18,666 nucleotides of DNA from an uncultured Collinsella sp. (GTDB lineage Bacteria > Actinomycetota > Coriobacteriia > Coriobacteriales > Coriobacteriaceae), in the NCBI GenBank assembly GCA_905210085.1, contig CAJLVJ010000040.1:1-18666 (forward strand), given 5' to 3'. Positions 13,409 through 18,666 of this stretch are shown here, piece by piece. The position numbers and the translations under genes are program-made. Under the pieces are notes generated by a model that saw nothing but the letters and a program-made list of their open reading frames with translations, was not told the DNA's origin and did not search any database. The first letter of the stretch is position 1; each line of letters starts with the position of its first letter.

Positions 13409-14134
13409 ATGACGGTCTATGTGACGGGCGACATTCACGGTGGGGTCGACATGCAAAAGCTGCGCGACTGGGAGCTTGGGGATAGTCTGACGAGCGACGA
13501 CTATCTGATTGTCGCGGGCGACTTTGGCTTTCCGTGGGATTTCTCTGCCGAGGAATGCGCCGATATCGCTTGGCTGGAGTCGCGCCCCTATACGTTGCTG
13601 TTCGTCGACGGCAACCACGAACGTTTCGATCACTGGGCGGAGCGTCCCATGGAACTGTGGCACGGCGGCCTGACGCAGCGCCTGTCGGACACCTCGCCCA
13701 TCCGACGCCTGACGCGCGGCGAGGTTTTTGAGCTCGACGGCTCAACGATCTTTACCATGGGCGGCGCCACGAGCGTGGATAAGGAATACCGCATTCCGTA
13801 TTCCAGCTGGTGGCCGCAGGAGCTGCCGGACGAGCGCAACTTTGAGGAGGCGCGGGCAAAGCTCGAGAGCATGGGCTGGAAGGTCGACTACGTGATCACC
13901 CACACCTGCGCTACGCGCATGCTCTCGCCCACGCTCTATCCGGCGCCCGGCTGGAATTGCCCCGCCGTTGATCGGCTTACGGCATTTTTCGATGAGCTGG
14001 AAGACCGCTTGGACTACAAGCGCTGGTACTACGGGCATTTTCATCGGGATACCAACCCGGCCGAGCGTCACACCGTGCTCTACGACTGCATCGTTCGCTT
14101 GGGCGACGAACTCCAGCCCTGGGATGTTGCGTAG
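13409..14134 (+). CDS. Calcineurin-like metallophosphoesterase
   Basis: This 241-residue soluble protein carries the metal-binding set of the family: D8 and H10 (TGDIHGG), D38 (VAGDFGFPW), N69-H70 (VDGNHERFDH), H165 (VITHTCATR) and H210/H212 (YGHFHRD). An MGGATSVDKEYR segment (117-128) between them is typical of the subgroup often annotated simply as metallophosphoesterase in Firmicutes and gut actinobacteria. The substrate is unknown. The ATG at 13409 has GGGAAG about eleven bases upstream and the conserved residues begin directly after it; an in-frame ATG at 13373 is less well supported. It converges on the glutamyl-Q synthetase gene with only 15 bp between the stops and no visible terminator. 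Confidence 0.86.
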   Translation: MTVYVTGDIHGGVDMQKLRDWELGDSLTSDDYLIVAGDFGFPWDFSAEECADIAWLESRPYTLLFVDGNHERFDHWAERPMELWHGGLTQRLSDTSPIRRLTRGEVFELDGSTIFTMGGATSVDKEYRIPYSSWWPQELPDERNFEEARAKLESMGWKVDYVITHTCATRMLSPTLYPAPGWNCPAVDRLTAFFDELEDRLDYKRWYYGHFHRDTNPAERHTVLYDCIVRLGDELQPWDVA

Positions 14135-14149
14135 AGGCGGGGTGGCTGG

Positions 14150-15160
14150 CTACTCGACCGTTACAGTGATGTTCTCCCGATGCGCGCGGATGACGTCCCA
14201 GCTAAAGTGCTCGACCAGCTGCTCGGCGGTACGCGGCGTGGTGTCCGGCGCGATGCCTGTTTGCCCGGCGAGCCAGCCCAGCAGCGCCTCGGGCGTGCCA
14301 AAGCGAGCGCGGAGTTCGCCCAGGTCCAGATCGCGATCGCGCTTGGAAAGGCGGCGGCCGTCCGGCGACATGAGCAGCGGAATGTGCGCGTAGCGCGGTG
14401 TGGGCAGTCCCAGCAGATGTTGCAGATAGATCTGGCGCGGCGTGGAACCAAGCAGGTCGCATCCGCGTACGATCTCGGTGACGCCCATGGCAGCGTCGTC
14501 GACTACCACGGCCAGCTGATAGGCAAAAACGCCGTCGCTGCGGCGCACCAAAAAGTCACCGCACTCGGTGGCGAGTGCTTCGCATTGGGCTCCGTACGTG
14601 CGGTCCACGAATTCGATCACGTCGCTGGCGAGGTCGTCGACGGTGGGCACGCGCAGGCGCGTGGCCGGAGCACGCAGGGCACTGCGGCGGGTGATTTCTT
14701 CAGCAGAAAGACCTCTGCAGGCGCCGCGGTAGATGGGCGTGCCGTCGCTGGCGTGCGGTGCGCTCGCGGCGTGGAGTTCGGCACGCGTGCAAAAACAGGG
14801 ATAGGTGAGGCCGGCGTCTTGCAGCTGGCGCAGGGCGTCCTCGTACAGATCCAGGCGATCGTGCTGGTAGTAGGGGCCTTCGTCCCACTCGAGCCCTAGC
14901 CAGGTCAGATCGTCAATCAGTTGAGCGGCAAGTTCCGGGCGCTTGCAGCGATCATCCAGGTCCTCGATGCGCAGCACGATGCTGCCGCCCTGGCTGCGGG
15001 CCGAAAGCCACGAGCACAGGCAGCTGAACACGTTGCCCAGGTGCATGCGGCCCGAGGGCGACGGGGCGAAACGGCCCACGACGGGCGCGGGGGCGGAGGC
15101 GGGTGGCGTCGCTGGCGCGTCCGCGGCGGGCGTTGCTATGTTGCGTGTTTTGATATCCAT
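14150..15160 (-). CDS. gluQ: Glutamyl-Q tRNA(Asp) synthetase
   Basis: GluQ-RS is a paralogue of the catalytic domain of glutamyl-tRNA synthetase that attaches glutamate to queuosine in tRNA(Asp). The 336-residue protein has the GRFAPSPSGRMHLGN signature (29-43, HIGH-like), IEDLDD (65-70), zinc ligands C122, C124, Y144 and C148, and a KMSKS-like LSKRD (271-275). It lacks the GluRS anticodon-binding domain, as expected. About 26 Ala/Pro-rich residues precede the core. The ATG at 15160 is chosen because the next upstream start gives only a noncoding-like extension of 96 residues through a hairpin. There is no Shine-Dalgarno; a TATACT seven bases upstream suggests a leaderless mRNA. Confidence 0.9.
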   Translation of the reverse strand: MDIKTRNIATPAADAPATPPASAPAPVVGRFAPSPSGRMHLGNVFSCLCSWLSARSQGGSIVLRIEDLDDRCKRPELAAQLIDDLTWLGLEWDEGPYYQHDRLDLYEDALRQLQDAGLTYPCFCTRAELHAASAPHASDGTPIYRGACRGLSAEEITRRSALRAPATRLRVPTVDDLASDVIEFVDRTYGAQCEALATECGDFLVRRSDGVFAYQLAVVVDDAAMGVTEIVRGCDLLGSTPRQIYLQHLLGLPTPRYAHIPLLMSPDGRRLSKRDRDLDLGELRARFGTPEALLGWLAGQTGIAPDTTPRTAEQLVEHFSWDVIRAHRENITVTVE

Positions 15161-15167
15161 GCGGACG

Positions 15168-15173
15168 AGTATA
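15168..15173 (-). promoter_or_regulatory. -10 element of gluQ, implying a leaderless transcript
   Basis: On the minus strand TATACT (15168-15173) is followed by CGTCCGC and then the ATG of gluQ. Seven bases between the -10 hexamer and the start codon place the expected transcription start at or next to the A of the ATG. No Shine-Dalgarno sequence is present and no -35 is obvious. Confidence 0.5.
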
Positions 15174-15297
15174 GCGCGGGGCGTGGTGGGGGAGACGCTG
15201 CCGTGGCCTGCAAGTTGCCGAGGCCGCGCGTTGCGCGTGCCGGACCACCGGCTCGACAGCTCGATCGCCGCCCGCCAGCCCAACCCCTCAAACGACA

Positions 15298-15333
15298 GAA
15301 ACCCCGGCAGCTCTTCGCAACTGCCGGGGTTTC
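15298..15333. other. Unassigned strong hairpin in a gene-poor stretch
   Basis: A perfect 13-bp stem pairs GAAACCCCGGCAG (15298-15310) with 15321-15333 across a ten-base loop. An overlapping palindrome TTTCCGCGGAAA lies at 15330-15341. No T-run follows on either strand, and no gene ends here: gluQ runs away to the left and the DUF2207 gene starts at 15670. The rest of the 15174-15669 gap holds possible pairings (GGGGCA 15374-15379 with TGCCCC 15404-15409) and the repeat doublet at 15508-15557, but no supported gene. Confidence 0.55.
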
Positions 15334-15507
15334 CGCGGAAAAGGGGGACATGATCCTCAAGCGAACGGCAAAGGGGCAAACCGTTTTCGCTCAACTGCTT
15401 TATGCCCCTCGCTCGCCAGCTTAATCGGCTTACGCCGCGGCAACACAAAGCCGCTACACCTGTGACGGAGCTATGAAGTGGTATCTATTGCCGGAGCGGG
15501 CTATGCC

Positions 15508-15557
15508 AAGGAGTGTTCCAGATTGCCGGCAGATAAGGAATGTCCCCAGGTGCCGGC
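15508..15557. repeat. 27-bp-period repeat doublet (AAGGA...GTGCCGGC family)
   Basis: Units at 15508-15530 (AAGGAGTGTTCC...TTGCCGGC) and 15535-15557 (AAGGAATGTCCCC...GTGCCGGC) start 27 bp apart. They are reverse-complement relatives of the doublet at 6805-6854, with the same spacing. The first unit is preceded by TGCC, as is the unit at 17752-17774. It lies about 110 bp upstream of the DUF2207 gene. Confidence 0.75.
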
Positions 15558-15669
15558 CGCGGGCGTGACTTTCATCTCGTTTGGCGCTCCGGTCGCCTAG
15601 ATGTTCGTCATGCGTACCCGCAAACGTGGGACAATGGCGCTGTTGGTTTTACAGACAAAGGATGTGCCT

Positions 15670-17613
15670 ATGAACACCCTCGCCGCCAAAGTCAGCCGGC
15701 AGCGCCGCCTGTTTGCGCGATTTGCTTCCGTCTGCGCACTCGTCGCGCTTGCATTGCTGCTACTGCCCGCCGCCGCACACGCCGACGGTTATTCCATGAC
15801 CCAAACCTACATCAGCGCCACGGTCGAGGCCGATGGATCGCTGACCGTTGTCGAGGGACGCCAGTTTGATTTCGACGACGACATCAACGGCGTGTTTTGG
15901 GAGATCAATACGGGCACCAACCAGCAGGGCGGCACGGCGGACGTTGACGTGCTGAGTGTCGAGGAAGAGGACACCGCGTTTGACAAAGTCGATAGCGCGA
16001 ACAAGGGCGATTCTGGCGTCTACACGGTCGAGCAGGCCGGTGACGACGTAAGGATTAAGGTGTTCAGCCCCCACGAGAGCGGCGACAGCGCGATCTATTA
16101 CGTGAGCTACACCATGACCGGTGCGGTTATGAACTGGGCCGATACCGCCGAGCTCTACTGGAAGTTCGTGGGCGACGGCTGGTCTGCGGATTCCGACGAT
16201 GTCGAGATGGAAGTGCGCTTCGCAAATGCCGCTGCCGGGACGGCGGCCGTCAAAGGCGATAACTTCCGCGCATGGGGCCACGGTCCGCTGGCGGGCGACG
16301 TGTCGCTCGATGAGGACGAGCCCATGGTCACCTATACCATTCCCTGCGTGCATCAGGGCGAATTCGCCGAGGCACGCATCGCCTTCCCCAGCGACTGGGT
16401 GCCGCAGCTTGCCGTCTCGGGCGAAGAGCGCATGTCAACGATCCTGAGCGAAGAGAAGGAATGGGCCGACGAAGCTAACGCCCGCCGCGCTCACGCTCGC
16501 ATGATTGCCAATGCACTTGCCGTGCTAAGTGTTGTTGCGGCGGTGGCCTTTACCGGCACAATCGTTATGCTCAAGCTGCGCAAGCGCAAGCCCAAGCCGC
16601 TTTTCCAGGACGAATATTTCCGCGATGTGCCCTCGGCCGACCATCCCGCCGTGCTTTCGGCCCTCATGAGCTGGAACGAGGTGCCCGATCAGGCATATAT
16701 CGCCACGCTCATGAAGCTCACTGACGACCGTGTGATCAAGCTGGAGCAGGCGACCGTGACCAAGGCCAAGAAGGGTCTGTTGGGGCGTGAAAAAGAAGAG
16801 CAGACGTATCGCGTGACGGTGAGTGATGCGGGCTGGAAGTCGGCCAAGGGCATTGACCACATGGTGCTCAAGGTCTTCTTTGCCGGTACTAAGCCTGACG
16901 AGAACGGCGATCGCTCGCGCACGTTCGACGAGCTGCAGCACTACGTCAAGCAGCACGCTACACCCGTGGGCGACAAGCTCGAGGACTATCAGAACACCGT
17001 TAAGGGCAAGCTGGCCGATAGCGAGTACGTTGCCTCAGACGGCATTGTTGCAATGGTGTTTTGCCTGGTTCTTGGTATCCTGATTGCCTTTGTTCCCGTG
17101 GGATCCATCTTCTTTACCGATGGCGCACAGGCGAACATTACCGCCGCGGTTATCTCGGTGCCGATTGTGCTGGTGGGTATCGGCGTGGGCCTTACGTTCC
17201 GCCGCTTTACGCCGGAGGGCGCCGAGGTGGCGGCTCGCTGCAAGGCGCTCAAGCATTGGCTCGAGGATTTCACACGCCTAAAGGAAGCCGTCCCGGGCGA
17301 TTTGGTGCTGTGGAACAAGCTGCTGGTGATGGGCGTTGCCCTGGGCGTTTCGAAAGAAGTGCTGCGACAGCTGGCCGAGGCCGTGCCTGCGGACCTGCGC
17401 AACAGCGACGATTTCTACGACAACTACCCCTGCTACTGGTGGTATTACCATCACTACGGCAACGAGTCTCCGCTCGATTCGTTCAACGATGTGTATCACG
17501 AGACCATCCGCGAGCTGGCTTCGAGCTCCGATAGCTCGAGCGGCGGCAGCGGCGGCGGCTTCTCTGGCGGCGGTGGTGGCGGCGTCGGCGGAGGCGGCGG
17601 CGGAACGTTCTAA
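15670..17613 (+). CDS. DUF2207 domain membrane protein with glycine-rich tail
   Basis: This 647-residue envelope protein starts with a signal peptide: a basic N-terminus, a hydrophobic core at about 19-36 and an AHA-D cleavage site near residues 38-39. The extracytoplasmic DUF2207 domain (about 40-270) includes DGSLTVVEGRQFDFDDDINGV and an SYTMTGAVMNW segment. A membrane segment (about 278-298), a basic cytoplasmic region with LFQDEYFRDVPSADHPAVLSAL, two more membrane segments (about 457-480 and 488-510) and a C-terminal part ending in a run of Gly with Ser, Val, Thr and Phe (about 620-647) follow. This is the standard DUF2207 plan; the function is unknown. The ATG at 15670 has AAAGGA about eight bases upstream and opens directly into the signal peptide. 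It is a single-gene unit closed by a terminator. Confidence 0.88.
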   Translation: MNTLAAKVSRQRRLFARFASVCALVALALLLLPAAAHADGYSMTQTYISATVEADGSLTVVEGRQFDFDDDINGVFWEINTGTNQQGGTADVDVLSVEEEDTAFDKVDSANKGDSGVYTVEQAGDDVRIKVFSPHESGDSAIYYVSYTMTGAVMNWADTAELYWKFVGDGWSADSDDVEMEVRFANAAAGTAAVKGDNFRAWGHGPLAGDVSLDEDEPMVTYTIPCVHQGEFAEARIAFPSDWVPQLAVSGEERMSTILSEEKEWADEANARRAHARMIANALAVLSVVAAVAFTGTIVMLKLRKRKPKPLFQDEYFRDVPSADHPAVLSALMSWNEVPDQAYIATLMKLTDDRVIKLEQATVTKAKKGLLGREKEEQTYRVTVSDAGWKSAKGIDHMVLKVFFAGTKPDENGDRSRTFDELQHYVKQHATPVGDKLEDYQNTVKGKLADSEYVASDGIVAMVFCLVLGILIAFVPVGSIFFTDGAQANITAAVISVPIVLVGIGVGLTFRRFTPEGAEVAARCKALKHWLEDFTRLKEAVPGDLVLWNKLLVMGVALGVSKEVLRQLAEAVPADLRNSDDFYDNYPCYWWYYHHYGNESPLDSFNDVYHETIRELASSSDSSSGGSGGGFSGGGGGGVGGGGGGTF

Positions 17614-17627
17614 CGGTCGTAAATTAT

Positions 17628-17675
17628 GGGATGGGCTTTTCTCGACAGCCGTCGGGGAAAGCCCATCCCCTTTTT
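17628..17675 (+). terminator. Intrinsic terminator after the DUF2207 gene
   Basis: GGGATGGGCTTT (17628-17639) pairs perfectly with AAAGCCCATCCC (17658-17669) across an 18-base loop. CTTTTT follows (17670-17675). It begins 15 bp after the stop codon. Confidence 0.9.
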
Positions 17676-17689
17676 ACGCGCTACCTACG

Positions 17690-17774
17690 AAGACTGTCCC
17701 CAGCGACTAATCATTTAAGAACGTCCCCAACGACTAGGTGCGGTTACTGCCAAGGAGTGTCCCGGGGTGCCGGC
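17690..17774. repeat. 27-bp-period repeat doublet plus an isolated related unit
   Basis: Units at 17690-17709 (AAGACTGTCCCCAGCGACTA) and 17717-17736 (AAGAACGTCCCCAACGACTA) start exactly 27 bp apart. They keep the same ACTGTCCCC-then-AACGTCCCC order seen (reverse complemented) at 6805-6854, but end in CGACTA instead of GTGCCGGC. A third unit at 17752-17774 (AAGGAGTGTCCC...GTGCCGGC), preceded by TGCC as at 15504, lacks its expected second half; the IS110 element begins there. Confidence 0.75.
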
Positions 17775-17805
17775 ACAGACGATATGAGCAGGACATAAAA
17801 ACATT

Positions 17806-17903
17806 GAGAGCCCCTGCTGCATGAAAGACCGCGGATTAGGCCGACAATGGTGAGTGTCTAATCCAACCGTGGCGGCCACGCCGCATTCATGGAAGGGGCT
17901 CCC
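17806..17903 (+). ncRNA. Candidate bridge-RNA-like structured leader of the IS110 element
   Basis: The 5' noncoding region folds on paper into nested stems. GAGCCCCT (17808-17815) pairs with AGGGGCTC (17894-17901). ATGAA (17821-17825) pairs with TTCAT (17886-17890). GGATTAG (17833-17839) pairs with CTAATCC (17858-17864) around an 18-base loop. CGTGG (17868-17872) pairs with CCACG (17876-17880). Known IS110 elements express a bridge RNA from this position, with internal loops that pair to target and donor DNA. The outer stem also buries the AAGGGG ribosome-binding site of the transposase. Expression and loop pairing were not tested. Confidence 0.5.
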
Positions 17904-18666
17904 ATGCTCGATACTACCACCTTCATCGGCCTCGACGTCCACGCCCGCTCGATAAAGGCCGTCTCCCTCGACGTCATGACCGGGGAGGTACGTGCCGCGA
18001 CCTTCGGCTACGACGCCGGCGCCGTCGCGGAGTGGGTCCGTTCCGTGGACCCCAGGGCCAGGTGCGTGTACGAGTCCGGGGTCACGGGCTTCGACCTGCA
18101 GAAGAGGCTTTCCGGCCTGGGGGTCGACTGCGTGGTCGGCGCCGTCTCGAAGATGATCAAGCCCAGCGCGGACAGGCGCAGGAAGAACGACCGCAACGAC
18201 GCCGAGTTCCTCGCCCGCATGCTGTCGGTCGGCAACGTGGTCGAGGTGTGGGTCCCCGACGACGAGTGCGAGGCCGCCCGCGACCTGACCAGGGCGCTCG
18301 AGGACGCGAGGGACGACCTCTCGCGCTCGAAGCAGCGGCTCTCCAAGTTCCTGCTCAGGCACGGGCTCGTCTTCGACGAGAGGACGCCCACCGGCCGCAG
18401 GAAGGGCAACTGGACCCGGGCGCACTGGTCCTGGATCGAGTCGATAGGGTTCGCGGAGAGGGCCGACAACGACGTGCTCGCCTACTACGTCGACGCGGTC
18501 AGGCGGGCGGCGGAGGAGAAGGCGAGGCTCGAGGGGCTCGTCGAGGCCGAGGCCCGCAAGCCCAGGTGGAGGAAGAGGGTCGACTCCCTCCGCTGCCTCA
18601 AGGGCGTAGACTGGATTGGCTACACTGATGTGGACAGTTCCGGGAGGGGCGCGAGAGACGGGAGGG
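17904..18666 (+). CDS. IS110-family transposase, 5' part, apparently interrupted
   Basis: The N-terminal RuvC-like DEDD domain of IS110 transposases is clear: D11 in FIGLDVHARS, E57 in YESGVTGFDLQKRL, and D96/D99 in KNDRNDAEFLARML. A VWVPDDECEAARDLTRA stretch and RQRLSKFLLRHG-like QRLSKFLLRHG (144-154) follow, then the conserved RCLKGVD (230-236). After codon 236 (18611) the expected next segment (a TLTA-type start of the Tnp20 domain with its catalytic Ser) is absent; the frame stays open for 18 unrelated codons to the window edge. The ATG at 17904 has AAGGGG about five bases upstream, buried in a stem. It is partial at the window end and probably not functional. Confidence 0.8.
   Translation, partial: MLDTTTFIGLDVHARSIKAVSLDVMTGEVRAATFGYDAGAVAEWVRSVDPRARCVYESGVTGFDLQKRLSGLGVDCVVGAVSKMIKPSADRRRKNDRNDAEFLARMLSVGNVVEVWVPDDECEAARDLTRALEDARDDLSRSKQRLSKFLLRHGLVFDERTPTGRRKGNWTRAHWSWIESIGFAERADNDVLAYYVDAVRRAAEEKARLEGLVEAEARKPRWRKRVDSLRCLKGVDWIGYTDVDSSGRGARDGR
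18612..18666 (+). mobile_element. Possible left terminus of a second insertion sequence
   Basis: From TGGATTGGCTACACTGATG onward the sequence no longer resembles IS110 transposase. A TGG start and an early GTGGACAGTT recall the ends of IS3-family elements, and GGGAGGG at the window edge could be a ribosome-binding site of its first gene. Only 55 bp are visible, so family assignment is tentative. Confidence 0.35.

Larger units (their letters stand above)
17776..18666 (+). mobile_element. IS110-family insertion sequence, left part
   Basis: The element comprises a noncoding 5' region of about 130 bp and an IS110-type transposase gene that runs towards the window end. The left boundary is inferred: the repeat unit at 17752-17774 matches the first half of the doublet at 15508-15557, and that match stops at about 17775. 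IS110 elements lack terminal inverted repeats and none was expected. Members of this group are known to insert in REP-like sequences. The element appears interrupted at 18612. Confidence 0.65.

Noticed and set aside
15161..15448. N-terminal extension of gluQ by 96 codons
   Set aside because: The extension runs through a perfect hairpin, resembles no synthetase, and a good -10 element lies inside it just before the chosen ATG.
17715..18425. Minus-strand and alternative-frame open frames across the IS110 transposase
   Set aside because: The plus-strand frame from 17904 contains the ordered IS110 catalytic motifs; the others are shadows.

Overview
This 18.7 kb window is GC-rich chromosomal DNA, most probably from a Collinsella-like member of the Coriobacteriia (Actinomycetota). 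That assignment is an inference. It rests on the mazG - eno - FtsB/DivIC-like - Ppx/GppA gene order typical of actinobacteria, strong G/C bias at third codon positions, clear Shine-Dalgarno sequences, and the style of the dispersed repeats. No rRNA gene or lineage-specific marker is present to settle it.

Layout. (1) 1-1014: a half-copy of a dispersed repeat, then a PHP-domain phosphatase on the minus strand. (2) 1015-6729: a plus-strand housekeeping block. It holds a stand-alone LarC C-terminal domain, a YfcE-like phosphodiesterase and MazG (closely spaced), a terminator, enolase with its own promoter and terminator, then an FtsB/DivIC-like septum protein and a Ppx/GppA phosphatase as a pair. 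(3) 6730-8540: a repeat-rich accessory patch. A minus-strand AAA/DUF4143 ATPase is bracketed by two long inverted repeats of one family, a 27-bp-period repeat doublet and a 33-bp tandem repeat. A tRNA-Leu(TAA) with its terminator follows. (4) 8570-10090: a membrane-anchored helical-repeat protein that probably shares its transcript with the tRNA, then an orphan PTS galactitol-type EIIB with a VOC-fold protein. (5) 10106-12725: a minus-strand operon in the order DUF4342 membrane protein, OmpR-type response regulator, histidine kinase. (6) 13084-15160: a small membrane protein and a calcineurin-like phosphoesterase on the plus strand, converging on glutamyl-Q tRNA(Asp) synthetase, which looks leaderless. 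(7) 15161-17675: a gene-poor stretch with hairpins and repeats, then a large secreted/membrane DUF2207 protein with a glycine-rich tail and a strong terminator. (8) 17690-18666: more 27-bp-period repeats and an IS110-family element that begins next to them. Its 5' noncoding region folds into a multi-stem structure that resembles a bridge RNA and also covers the transposase ribosome-binding site. The transposase coding sequence loses family similarity at 18612, where a second element appears to be inserted.

Functionally most of the window is core metabolism, envelope and signalling. The parts that deserve a second look are the three dispersed repeat families, the ATPase island they surround, and the IS110 element with its structured leader and apparent interruption. 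No CRISPR array, toxin-antitoxin pair, prophage or biosynthetic cluster was seen.
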